Assembly: GCA_914767715.1 (NCBI GenBank)
Contig: OU612073.1
Span: forward strand, 11,844,001-11,904,000
Direction: 5' to 3'
Length of the DNA: 60,000 bases
From: Membranipora membranacea
Taxonomy: Eukaryota; Bryozoa; Gymnolaemata; Cheilostomatida; Membraniporidae
Program-made: the position numbers and the translations under genes
Notes under the pieces: model-generated
What the model saw: the letters and a program-made list of their open reading frames with translations, nothing else
Told to the model about the DNA's origin: nothing
Database searches by the model: none
Shown: positions 1 through 12,200 of the stretch, piece after piece
Layout: each line of letters opens with the position of its first letter
How positions within the stretch are numbered: the first letter of the stretch is position 1

Positions 1-82
1 AAGGTTTGGTAATTGGTTCGGGCAGACTGCTCTTGCAACAATAACTCTTCTCACAAAGTTGGCTTACTTTACTTCACTCTTA

Positions 83-117
83 TTTCAATCAAGGAGTAAA
101 AACCTCTTTGTTTCATT
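83..117. mobile_element. Family A mini-palindrome, copy A1 (diverged)
   Basis: A 21-bp unit at 90-110 starts CAAGGAGT and ends CTCTTTG, so its right arm has decayed. It is flanked by TTTCAAT (83-89) and TTTCATT (111-117), a 6/7 direct repeat. Length and flank size match the better copies elsewhere in the window. It lies just upstream of the first visible FKRP-like exon. Confidence 0.5.
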
Positions 118-207
118 CACTCAATATGTTAATGTTCCGCTGTTAACTAACCCAAAGGCTTCAACCTCTGTGCTAATTATCATTCTGTTGGTCAGGTTAG
201 TAAAATA

Positions 208-3200
208 ATGGATAAATTGGAGTTATCTCAGCGTACCTCAGAAGGGGACAACTCCAAGGAAAAGAATGTATTTCCCAAAGATATTCAAACAGATGTTTGT
301 CCAGAGAAATACAACAGTAGTGATCTGTCAGCTGGCTACCCATTTTTCTACAAAGGTGATTCTCCTCGACCCAAAACCTGTAGTTTCCATTTATAGTCGT
401 ATGCAGTGTAATTAATAAAATTCAAACCTGGTTGGGTTCGGTTTTTGCTAAAGATGCATATTTCATATGCATATTTCACGTATAATTATTCAAGGTCAAG
501 TATTGGCCTGGGGTAACCTCACTAACAATGAACCTAATCAAAACTGAGTATTCAAGTCATTTCTCAGTGGATGTTATATTTTCATACAACCAACTGGCTT
601 GGGACCTGTATTCCAGTAAGCCAGTCAGATAGTCATGACAAATATCCACCATTTATCTTGGAAGAGCTTTCATTTACTGCAAAGATTGTATTAATTGTAT
701 TTCTCAGCTTTGATGATCTCAATGTTATTGTGTCCTGTTGTAGGCTTTAATATGATGGACTGCAAAGGGAAACCACCATTCCACACAATCCTCTCGATAG
801 TCTTCAACTTTGTTCACCTTAATATCAACAAGGATCTGAATCTGCAAAGGATGTTGAAAAATATTCACACTCTACATCCGAACACCAATGTGATTATTGG
901 TGTCACTCGTAATCAAGCGCAGAAACTTATGAAGTCAAAAACAACCCCAACAGTCAGTTTTGTAGAATTCAAAGAAAGGTAATACACCAGGTTTTTTTCA
1001 ATTAGTAAGCGTGCGTGAACCATAGACTTTATGATGATTATTAAGTGTATATGGCCTGAACTAAATTTCTGATTATAGAACACTTTGGCTGGCTGAATCA
1101 CAGCTATACCTGTTGTAAAATATAATACCACTAGCCATGTTTATCTAGATATCAAATTGGACCATATTATCTAAGCAAAATGATTTAAGCAACCACCACC
1201 TCCAGAGCAGCACTGCCAGCTACACCAACATTAGTCTCACTTTTAACTATACCATTCTATTTTAGTTTGTTTTTTCTTCTCCATCAGTCAGAACAGCACA
1301 GGTATCTGGAACTATTTAGTACAAAGTGTCAACACACGATATGTACTTATAGCCCGTGATGTCACACACTTCACATGGCATAGCAGACTGGAGAGGTTAG
1401 TCAGAGAAGTCAGTGAACTCAAGGCATCGGTAGTCGCTGCCGCTCACAGAGATCTTACATCTGGTGTGGTAAGTACATTACCAGTATAATATTTTTTTTA
1501 ATAAAATACAAAATATAATACGATTATAGAATAATACTTATAATATTGTATTACCAGCATTTATATTTTAACTGTTTGGCCCTGATTATTGTAATATAGC
1601 AAAAGACAAACTCTATGACGAGCTCAAAGGATAGCTGTAATATAAACAAGACAAATCTGTGTAAAGGAATACAACCTTCAAAGCCGGAGGTTAAGGGAAT
1701 TTGACAGCAAATTCTTACATAAAAATACGCAAAATCCACCAACTGGGCACCTGGCCAGTTAGGCAGCTAACCTCTCAAATCAGAGGACATACATTGACAA
1801 TCAGTGAAATTATATTCTCTATTTCTCTCAATCCTTCTGATTTCAGTGGAGTGCAGGTTGCGAGCAGTCACAGCTACAGAACTACACACTTGCCTATCAG
1901 GGAGGTTATGACTGGTCTGCACATGAATGTATGGTCTGTGATACAGTTAAAGGTCCTTTTGTAGCGCCTAGTGATCTCTTCAAAAAGGTTAGTTTTAATC
2001 TGAACGGCGAGAAAAATTGCCGATATGTGGTTCAATATTACAGAGGTGTTTTAGGGCACTGGATTCAAACCTTAATTAAAGCATAATTCTAAAAGAATAT
2101 ATCAATGCAAAGCTTTGGAGTAAAAGGAAAATTACTATCAATGTAATTTTTTTTTAAATTAAGATCATCGATAGAATTGTTCACCCATTTTTCTTTGTAT
2201 GGCTTTGGTGTGACTTGGGACTTGTTTAAATAACAAACTGCCACAATCACTATCTGATCGCATTTGCTTAGTGAGCAAACCCTGCCAGAGGTGTTCTTCC
2301 TAAAAAATCTTGATAGAGCTAAACATCATCCGATTGAGTTATTTTGGAAGAATCTGCTTAATTGAGTCTGGATTTGAGCAAAGTGAAATACCAGCCAGAA
2401 CAACATTCAACTAATCCCCCTTTCCTCTCCACAGATGCCGCTGCCGGATGGTATGAATGATGTAAGCGGGTTTGAGACCTGGTTCCTCAAGCTGAATACC
2501 TCGGAGCACACTGTGGTATCCTGTCCTGACTCTATGCTATTTACTAGTAAACAGGCAGAGGGTGAAAAACATGACTGGATGCAGTTAGCAAATAACCTTC
2601 AGGTCTGTGGTAGCTGAGTTGTGTCCGGTTTTTGGGCTGAAAATTGCATACCTTGAACTATTACTTTCATAATACAAGTAAATACAGAAAATTTGAGAAA
2701 GTTTTGAAATTTACACAATTTTTTGGTTGTTATCCAGGTTGAGCGTATCAGACTATCCAGCCAAAAGGATCTCTATTTTACCTGCAAGGAAGCTAATGTT
2801 GACTGTTCTCAGTCTAGGGGCTTTGCTCTCAGTCACTGCTGTATGAATGAGCTTAGCAGTATGATAAAGACCTTCCTGAATTTATGCAAGGTAGGTAACG
2901 ATCGAGACATGAGATAGCATTTATTCAACATTGATATTAACATTTTATTATCAGTCAGTTTTTCTGCTGCTGTTTCATGACCCGCACTGATGTTGAATAA
3001 AAAAAAAATTTGTTCATTTAGAATTCAACGTTCACTCGATTGATTGGTCGACCAAAACAGAAGATTACCAATAAAAATTGGCAGACCATATATTGGATAA
3101 CAATGTTAATTAAATTACATAGCACCTTCCACAACAATTTGATTTGATTTGATATTATAGAGATAAACGAAAAATTTATGAACTTTTAACTGCTTTTCTT

Positions 3201-4814
3201 ATCTATCTTGACTATCTGGCTACTCTTCAGAAATCTGGGAGCATGTGTGAATTACAGGAGGGTACACTGTTAGGAGCTGTAAAGTTCGGTGGTGTTCTAC
3301 CATGGGAGAGAGACGCAGACATAACATTCCATTCCTCTAACTTCTCAGCGATATCAGATCTCAAAGCAGAACTCTCCGAAGCTGGCTATAGGCTAACTGT
3401 CAACAAGGTAAGCTTACGGTGGTGATCCGGCTGTGGTTTTCACAAGAAAAAAATCTGGATGAGGGGAGTCTTTCAATTAGAATGAGCGATGCTTTACTAA
3501 AGCAAATTATCATAATTATGGCTCACTTGGTCCTTCAATCAGACAAATTCGTACCCAAATCGCTCACTCAGAATGAAAATAGTTTCATCAATGAGTGAGC
3601 AATCAGATTGCGAAACTGTCTGATTTTAATACAAAGAATACCTACAGAGGGAACATGAACATGTGTAGCTTAATTATCAAATCGATAAAATTACCAATGT
3701 CTTCTTCTTCTACATGTGAATTCTGCCATCTTTTACAAATGAAAGCACATCTTCGTTTGTTTTTATATCCTTGTTCGTTTGGTCCAGGTACCTTTAAGTA
3801 AGGTACAATTCTTCCCGGTCAGATCATGTTATCTCTTCCCTACGAGCTGCAGCATTGAGTACTACTATATTCCTAAGAAATAATATATATATAATGTTTG
3901 GTGTTGAGGAGTTTTTTTGGCTTCTTGTTATTTCAGACGTTCCATGCAATCCTGTATATGTCAATTTGGTTTACCTATTTTAAAATTTTTATTCCTTAGG
4001 AAACTTGGTGTTGCGTGGATGGCGTGGTTGCTGGTGGAATATTTATGCTGACCAGTGACAGTTGGCATATTGAAATTTACGGACAGCACCTTATGGATAG
4101 TGAGAAGTTACGTAAAGAAAATATATCACCAACATTAGTCCATTTTGATGGACAGTTGGTTGCTACACCTGCCAGTCCGGGTTTATTTGCCCGTAACAGG
4201 TGAGCCATGGACCATGAACCATGGACCAAGTGTTTGTATCGAAATGTACTGTTAACGTGTTGGACAATCCTTTGTGATCTGATTGTGTTTTTCACTAAAA
4301 CCAAATAGAAACATAATATGCACCAAGAGCTGGCTATTGATCAAAGACGATTGAAGTGGGCATGTTCTAAATGTAATGTGCATTTTAGGCAGCGTGCTGA
4401 GGGCCAAGGTATAACTTGGTATAACTTTGTCTCAACACTTTGAATGTGATCTGCCTTATAGGAGTAAATTTATTAGCTAGAGTACAGTTTAGCTAGTTTG
4501 GATGTGATTTAATTTTCACTAGGTTATATGGGTAAATAAATTTTTTCAGTAAATGTTAGCTAGCTATAAATTTCACCAGTTTATGTCAACATGAAACATT
4601 AGAATAGTTAGCTGAAAATCGGTGTTTGTTTCTGTTTGAAAGGTACGGACATGAAATATACCAGCATGCTCAGCACTGGATGACGATATCAGCTAGCTCT
4701 GGCTGGCAATTCTATGAGCCCGGCCAGTTCACTGAGTGTGGAACACCAGGCCATCATTCCTGTCTCGATCAATTTCTTGCTGATGGCAATATACAATTCA
4801 AGTTCCCTCCTTAG
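208..4814 (+). CDS. FKRP-like LicD-family phosphotransferase (9 exons seen)
   Basis: Exons 208-355, 744-978, 1288-1468, 1847-1987, 2435-2602, 2738-2890, 3231-3407, 4000-4199 and 4643-4814 join in phase to 524 codons plus TAG, each with GT-AG borders. The N-terminal half is a stem-like region. Exon 6 has Cys307, Cys314, Cys325 and Cys326, matching the order of the FKRP zinc cysteines (C-x6-C then CC). Exon 7 holds the LicD nucleotidyltransferase motif EGTLLGAVKFGGVLPWERDADI-like stretch at residues 352-373, with acidic residues E368, D370 and D372. The family transfers polyol phosphates such as ribitol-5-phosphate to glycans in the Golgi. There is no membrane anchor in the visible N-terminus, and a splice-acceptor-like CAG ends at 195, so a type II anchor exon probably lies upstream of the window. 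It could also be another invertebrate LicD paralogue rather than the true FKRP orthologue. Confidence 0.82.
1013..1061. mobile_element. Family B mini-palindrome, copy B1
   Basis: The unit 1021-1053 begins CATAGACTT and ends with a decayed inverse, AAGTGTATATG. Flanks GCGTGAAC (1013-1020) and GCCTGAAC (1054-1061) match at 7 of 8 bases, like a target-site duplication. It lies in intron 2 of the FKRP-like gene. Confidence 0.6.
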
Positions 4815-5039
4815 CATTAACATAATTAACCACTGTGCCATTCCTGCTTTCTGATAAGTAAAATGTTTTATCTTCTTAGAGTGTCTCCAATAATGTTCCA
4901 AGTCTCCATTATTGCAATGCTCAAAAATTTCCTTGTATATTCATGTTGATTATCTAATGAACTTGAAGAACGCACAATGTAAACTTTCTCATCAACCATG
5001 TAGTCCCTCGCTTATGTGGTGCTACAGTTTTTGCCATGA

Positions 5040-5045
5040 AATAAA
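5040..5045 (+). terminator. Candidate poly(A) signal of the FKRP-like gene
   Basis: AATAAA lies about 225 bases after the TAG at 4812-4814 and just before mini-palindrome A2. It is the first exact hexamer downstream that I noticed. Functional use is inferred. Confidence 0.4.
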
Positions 5046-5050
5046 TATTA

Positions 5051-5091
5051 GTATAACCAAGGAGTAACAACCTGTTACTCCTTGGTATAAC
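5051..5091. mobile_element. Family A mini-palindrome, copy A2
   Basis: The unit 5058-5084 (27 bp) has perfect 13-bp arms (CAAGGAGTAACA plus its complement) around a short centre. It is flanked by perfect 7-bp direct repeats GTATAAC at 5051-5057 and 5085-5091. Confidence 0.75.
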
Positions 5092-5141
5092 ATCATACAC
5101 CTCTCCGAACTGATCAATCTGATTGATGTTGTCCAAGATAT

Positions 5142-5199
5142 TATTATGTATATTATATATTATATATTATATATTATATATAATATTATATATTATATG
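5142..5199. repeat. AT-rich simple repeat (TATAT/TATTA)
   Basis: A tract of repeated TATTATA units, low complexity, in the spacer downstream of the FKRP-like gene. No coding meaning. Confidence 0.85.
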
Positions 5200-6651
5200 A
5201 TGTTGTCTTACTCATACTTATTGAAGAGTATTGAGGCACTTTTTAATTCACTTGTAATGAGTAACATACAAAAGATGCCTAATTCCACTTGGCCCCTCCT
5301 TGAGCAGGGCATCTGGAAGGGTGGCCTCCTCTCTCCCCCAGACTAGCCTCCTTTACTGTATTTGTATTTCCTGACTGAGGAAATGTGTCTGAAGTAGAAA
5401 TTATCTACTCAGCTCTAAGGAGAAGATAACTCATAATATGCATAATGCACAGTTTGACCACCTCAGAGACTCAATATTTTCCCAAGTTCCCAATTAAGAT
5501 TACCTCTAGTGAGAGGTTAGTAAAACTGTATATTTTCACAGACAAGTAGCAATAGCATAGAAAAAACTCATACTGCACTTTGTCTCACACAAAATTGACC
5601 ATTCAGCTGCCATCTCAAAAATGTTCCAGGCTCATTACAACCTCTAAATCGGCAAAATGGAATTTGAAAAGCCAAGTGAGAATCAACAAGGACAAGGTAG
5701 ATTTACTGTTCTCTGATTTTGATATAATACCTCTTACAATTCCCTCTCTCACTAGCCCAATCAGAGTACACAACCAAACAATAGGGGTCTATCAATTGAT
5801 ATCTGCAAAATCTGGGTACATGAGTTAGGTCTCTGGAGTCAGAAGTGCCGTAAAATCAATTGCTTGTTGATGTAATTATAGCAGCTTGCCATATGACACA
5901 AAAGGCAATGAGAATTCACCAGTCAGTTGGCAGGACAGTGTAATTATCAAACCCTAATGGTTCTCTGGTTCGTTCACATTGAGATAACCTCGAGGTAGCT
6001 AAGGGAATAATAGAGTGTTATAGGCGGTTTCAAAAACTCTAGAAACTGTGGGGACATAAAAGAGAATGCCATGACACTTAGCAAATTTTAATTATATGTG
6101 ACCATAGGCAAAAAACCTAAATCAATAACTCAATATAAATATTCATTGATTAGTATTTTACAACAAGATTACCTACCTCATGAGTGAATGGTCGAGTAAA
6201 CTGTTTTTTTTTAAATCTTTTTTTAGGTAGGAAATACTTCTAATTTGTATCAAAAATGAGGTGCGGCTCCAGTTCAAATGCTACAGAATCTAGCACCACC
6301 GGATATCAGCCTTCTAAAGCTCATGTACAGACAACAAAACCAACAAGTATTTATACAAATTATATATGTGTATTTGTTTAAAACTTTCATAGTCCTGCAC
6401 AGTATTGAAACGAAATCTCAGGACTCGGGATCGTTCTCCAATTGTTTTGAGATATTCCACATGTTGAAATTTCTTTCCAAAGTAAGACTTCAAAAAAGGA
6501 AGGGGCGATACCATTGGTAATGGTCCAAGGCACTCATTGTGGTTTGAGGGCTAGGGGTGTTGGTGCAGCCTTCACCTTTTTTGACTGGCTTTGAATAAGC
6601 TTTCAGCTGTGGGCAGATCCAAGAGTTGCATACATCTCGCTACTCATACTC

Positions 6652-8050
6652 ATGTATTTGCGAATTTCAGATCAGAAACTTGGTATAGATCTCCAAGTTC
6701 ATGGTGAAAATCATCCAGTCATTGCTACCAGCCATGAAACCAAGGGTAATGAATACACCAATGAACTAGATAAAGCTCTGGATTGTTATCAGAAGTCTTT
6801 TGAAATCAGATTAGACTCCTTGGGTGAGAATCATCCCGATGTAGCTAATAGAAATACGTACGGTAATAAAGCAGAATTTGATAAAGCCACTGAATATTAT
6901 CAGAAGTCCCTCAAAATAAGGAGAGAGACTTTAGGAGATAATCATCCTGATGTTGCAACCACCTACAGCAGTATGGGACTAGGCTATGAACATAAGGGTG
7001 CACTCGAAAAAGCACTGGAATATTACCAGAAAATGCTAAAGATTAGACAGGACACTCTAGGTGAAAATCATCCAGATGTCGCTTTATGTTACACTAACTT
7101 GGGACTAGTGCATGGCAAGAAAAGTGAAAATGACAAAGCTCTAGAATACCACCGTAAAGCGCTCAAAAGCTATCTAGAGACAGAAGGTGAAAAGGATATC
7201 ATCGTCGCTGCCTCTTACAACAATCTTGCTCTAGTATACTACGCTAAAGGTGAATATGATCTAGCCCTGGAATACTACAATTAACCCCTTCCGATCATAG
7301 TTGAGCTGTTGGGTGTGGATCATCCCCATGTTGCACTCACTTACAACAGTTTAGGATGCTTGTATACTGACAAGAGTGATTATACGAAAGCCCTGGATTA
7401 TCACAATAAGTCGCTCACGGTCAGATTGACTACGGAAGGCGAGGATCATCCTGATTTAGCTGAATCTTACTGCAACATGGGTGAGTCCTACCGCGTCCAC
7501 GGGGATCAAGACAAAGCTCAGGAAAATCTTAACAAATCGCTCACCATCTGTCAGAGCAAGGAGTTAAAGACTCCTTGGTCAGAATGTACACTTCGTGGGT
7601 GACAATAAGTCTATTTTGGCCAAGGATTATAACAATAGAGGGGTTCTGTGCAAAGACAAAGACGGCTTGATGAGGCACCGAGACATCACAATAACGCTCT
7701 TACTTTGAGACTGGATACTTATGGTGAGAACCATTTCGGTGTAGCAGAGTCTTACAATAACATCAGTGAAGTGTGCATCCTCAAAGGTGAGCGAGATAAA
7801 GCGAGGGATTATTTCAATAAAGCAATCGCTATGAGACTGAGAGCACATGGCGACGCTCATCCCAAGACCCAAGGTAGCAGATACCTTCACCCACATTGTA
7901 TTACTTAGTGAAGTAGAAGGAGATCCCAATGCAGCATCAGAAAATTGCCAGAAAGCTCTTGATATCCGACAGCAGAAACTTGGGTTTGATCACCCAAAGG
8001 TTAAAGACACGCTGGCGGTTGTACTAAGATTGAAGACTGATATGGAGTAA
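6652..8050 (+). pseudogene. Broken TPR-repeat protein (kinesin-light-chain/nephrocystin-like)
   Basis: A continuous stretch encodes about nine 42-residue TPR units with the signature LGENHPDVA...YNN.G..Y..KG..DKALEYY.KSL.IR, typical of kinesin-light-chain/nephrocystin-type TPR_12 repeats. Such repeats bind protein partners. There are no introns. The frame is broken by TAA at 7282-7284, by insertion of mini-palindrome A3 at 7557-7577, by a frame change near 7660, and by a 7-nt tandem duplication (CCCAAGA repeated) near 7860-7872. One repeat, around residues 65-72, has lost about 6 residues in frame. The final TAA is at 8048-8050 and an AATAAA follows at 8287. Intronless structure plus decay suggests a retrocopy or a dead member of an expanded family. 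Sequencing error is possible for single shifts but not for all of them. Confidence 0.85.
7550..7584. mobile_element. Family A mini-palindrome A3 inside the TPR pseudogene
   Basis: The 21-bp unit 7557-7577 (CAAGGAGT, five bases, ACTCCTTG) is flanked by GTCAGAG (7550-7556) and GTCAGAA (7578-7584). Unit plus one flank is 28 nt, which shifts the frame. Reading across without them gives TICQ-NVHFVGDNKSILAKDYNN, an in-register TPR unit. This shows the unit was inserted into a formerly open frame. Confidence 0.85.
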
Positions 8051-9285
8051 CATAAGTTTGTATGAGGAGTCAGCGCATTGTTGATCATTCGGCTTCAAGT
8101 ACACTGAAGTCAATGTTGCCTGCTCCCATTGTGAAAGCAGCCATTTGGATTCGGATAAACTCACTGCTGCCCCGATTTTCAAGAAGCACAGTTTTGTAAA
8201 TTCAAACCAGCAGAGAGATTAAATTCAAAATTTGTGATATTTTCCCCAATTCCTTCGTTTGATATAATTATTTCATGTATTACCGAAATAAAATTCGCAA
8301 ATTATTCTGTTGATAATTCTTTATAACCTTGTAAAATAACCAATTCATGTAGTAAATGCGAATTGAAAACACAAATAAAATTGTAAAATAACCGTGGAAT
8401 ACAAATCTACCACATCGCTGTCTCCAGATAGAATTTGGAATTGTGTCTTATTTGGGTCACTGAGTCACAAGCAAAAATTAGACTCATTAAAAAGAGGATT
8501 CAGATTAGGCGATTCATGAGAAGTCCTGATAACGATAAGATATGTGTAGGATTAAAAATTAACCTCTATAAATTGAGGGTAAAAACACAACCATCAATAG
8601 TAAAACCGAAATAATAATAAACTTGGAAATAGAACTGAAAAATTTGTAAAGTAGTAGGCAAAGTGTATTAATAACTACTCACTTATTCCATATTTACGGA
8701 GGTATAAAGGGCTATAAGGGTATAGGGCCAAATAATTTATTATAAACTAACTCAAATGCTAAAAATATTAGAAAATTTAATCTGTCTATGTCAGTTGGAC
8801 AGCTAGGTAGGCAGTAAAGCCGTGTCAGGGAAGACAATATGTAAACATCCTCCACTACTTGACTGTGGTGAGTGACCGTTAGTACTCGTGTACTCAACCT
8901 ACAAATATTTAATACACAATATTACAAGTTCTAGCATATTTTATATTTTATTCAGTATCATATACGTTGCACTGCATTGAAAATTTTATCGAGGGACAGA
9001 AAGTTCAAGATGTGTTATGATCGAATTCAGGAGTTCTTAATTAACTGAATTAAGTTTTTTGTTATTCTATTATACAACGCTGAGAGTGTAATCTGGAAAT
9101 TGATAGATATCTAACTTGGTACTTAAAAAGTGGTAAGCACTGGGTTAATCAAACAGAGGATAGATGTGATTGTTAATAGACAACCACTTTCTCTCCCGTC
9201 CTCGATTTCAGTGTATCAGCAGCTAGACCACAAGTATATTCAGCTGTCTTGACAAGGTCTCCAGTACAGCCTAGGACTATGTGAC
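8051..9285. other. Convergent spacer between the TPR relic and DAGLA
   Basis: AT-rich, with no gene supported. A plus-strand AATAAA at 8287-8292 could serve the TPR locus, and a minus-strand AATAAA (TTTATT at 8947-8952) could serve DAGLA about 335 bases past its stop. Confidence 0.55.
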
Positions 9286-12200
9286 CTAACCTACCTGATT
9301 TCCCGATCCTAGATGTGCGATGTATGGCGTGATATGGTCTGGCGCGACATGGTCTGGAGCGCTGACAGATAACTCATTAGGTGAGCACGTGTCTGTTACT
9401 AGAGTGGACACGATAGGAGAATTAATACTGTGAGATTGTCTGCCAAAATAGAAACATGTATAATTGATAGAATATATAAGGTGGGCCATTATATCAAATC
9501 TTATTCAGTTTTTCATATTGGGTCGCTCCCATTCTACTTTGTAAGCCTATGGTCATACGGGTATTTATTGTGCATTAATCAAAGATGAGTAATGCGTTCC
9601 AGCGACCATACATAAATAGCTAGATCAAGTTTGATCCATTTGCCTGCGTTTTGCAGTAGAGGGGGGAAACTCCAAAACGCAGGCAAATGGATCAAACTTG
9701 ATCTAGCTATTTATGTATGGTCGCTGGAACGAATTACTCATCTTTGATTAGTGCACAAGTTCAGTAATGTGCTATAGCAGACCACTTCTACACATTTGTC
9801 AAGCAGTTTACCTGAGTTTTTGAAGGTTAATACTGGGACGTCCAAAGGTAAAAAAAGGGAGTTTTTTAATCCATGGGGATGTCAGTCAATGCATAAAGTA
9901 AAAACTGCCAGATTTCTAGCTAGATCCAGTTCCTGACACAAACTTATATACTGATGGAATATCTCCACAAATAGCCATACTATGTATTTTACAACTGATC
10001 CATAAATTCATATCGATGGCCACCACCGATCACTAAATGGGCGGTGAAGCTTACCTGATGTTGCTTTCAGTAGTTCTAGGTTGAGCGCTGCTGTCGTTAG
10101 TCAGTAGTAATTCAGCAGCAGTTTTCTTGTTACGACTGTGTTTACGTCGGACTCTCATCAGTGAGTTCTGACCAGACCCGAGAGATTTACTTCTCTTAGG
10201 TAATGTGTTACTATCGGGAGACTCAGACAAGCTGAAACAATAGGTAATAAAATTAATAAATATATAATAATATCTAATATATAACAATATTGATGAATAT
10301 ATAAAAATATTCAGTCATTTGCATGAATCTTGAATGACCTAGCATTTCAATATAACTATACTAAAATAAAGAGTAAAACATGTTTATTGTGACTGGCTTC
10401 CAAAAAAGAGCAGCACTTGAAGTCAAAGACGCATCAGAATGACTTGCAAATTTTCATGCAAGCCAAAATATTGATTCGCTGCTAGCCGAATAGCTGAGAA
10501 GGTTTGTTTCTGGACACAGGTGCCCTAACACCTCAAATTCAATAACTAGCTTGGTAAAATTTGTTCATTTTACCACCTTTCTCATAGGATACAAACGATG
10601 GTCTATTCAAAATTTATAGCAATAGGTGAAAATTTGTGTAAGCTGTTCATACAAATAGCAAAGAATGTGAGCCATGCATATTTATATGCATTTTCATCAT
10701 CATTTTAGTTGGTGGACAGAAACCCAGAAAGGCATGCATAAAACTGAGACATTATGAAGTGTGAACAGATAACAAATTGAATTGTCCAAATATGATGAAT
10801 TTTGAGTGTTAGCAGGAAAAGTGTGCGCACAGAACAGTCAGAATGGTGAGAGTAACATGTAGCTACTCCGGCCAACAGTTAAACCTGAGGTCAAGTGATC
10901 AGGCAACATGCTGTCGTCAGGGATTTTGTTCAGCTTTCAGAGAGCGTTAAAATCCCGGCAGACAGCAGTCTGAACTGAAAACTCAAACAAGTAATGGAAC
11001 ATAGTAGAGACTTGGATACAATGTTAGCCACATGTTAGCCATATTAACATTCCAGGCAGAAGTCAGACCTTACCTGTGCAGGCAGCATTCCACACCATAA
11101 AAACTTAACAGACAAACATAAAATAAACTGTTACACGCACCAAAGCATATTAATGCTTTGTGTGTTCATACTTGGAGTCGTCATACCAGAAAACAAAAAA
11201 AACTGAGGAATCAACCACGATACCATGCAGGAAGTAAATAACTAACGTTTAAATAACCATTATTATAGCCTGGTTTCCATTTGGGGAAGGTGGTTTGGGT
11301 GCCATTCCCAACCCTCCTGCCAAACAAAAAACTTGCCCAGGCTAATACTTATGACAAAACTGACATTTGGCAAATGCTAAAGAGTATCCCATCATGCAAT
11401 GTTCCACATTCCTCGACAATTCAGACCAATCAGATCTGTCTTATGACATTATTTTTGTATTGATCCTCCAGAATACAAGTCATAATATTGAATTTTGAAG
11501 GTTCTGTAATCATGTCCTAGTTTTCATTAACACAAAAACAAAACCCAACACCTACCCACGCTGTGAAGAGAGGCTTGGCGTACTCTGTCTCATCGACAGT
11601 AGATCTTCCTGTGATGCAAGTGGTGCAGGCAGCCATTGAGTGGGTGTGTCTATGCCTCCATTACAGGAAACAGGAAGTAGATGGGCGGGCTTTGTCTTTG
11701 ATGTGTCTGTGACTGTCTGTTCAGCTGCTGCAGTAGGAGTCTTGACAGCCACATCTGCTTCTAATTGACAGGTGTACTCCCAACTTAGTCCTGTCAATGA
11801 ATGTAATACAAACACTGATATTTTGTTAATATTGATCCGTGCGGTAGTTTAAGTGATTTCACTCGACAAGGTTGCTGGTAGTGGCATTCCTTTATCAACA
11901 GCATTTTGCATTGGCTAATCTTAGTATGCCACTACCAGCAATCCAAGAAGATATTAAACTTTAACTACCCAGGCGGTAGGGCTCAATCATATAGAAGTGA
12001 TATATTTTTTGATGGAGTTACAGGTATGGAATATGTATGGAAATGCTGATATGATATCTACAAAAAACCTGATGCATCTCTTAGCTCCCATTATTGACAT
12101 CAGATCACTAGCAGTGAGATGAAACCAATTTTGACTTTTCCACCATATAGTAGCAAAAGGTGACATTCCCTAACCTTCTGAATAAGATTTACATGAGCCC

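Larger units (their letters stand above)
4815..6651. other. Intergenic stretch after the FKRP-like gene
   Basis: No gene is supported here. It contains a possible poly(A) signal, mini-palindrome A2 and an AT-rich simple repeat. Short open stretches lack family resemblance and splice context. Confidence 0.6.

Noticed and set aside
5580-5828. 82-codon open stretch in the spacer after the FKRP-like gene
   Set aside because: No recognisable domain, biased content or splice support; consistent with chance.
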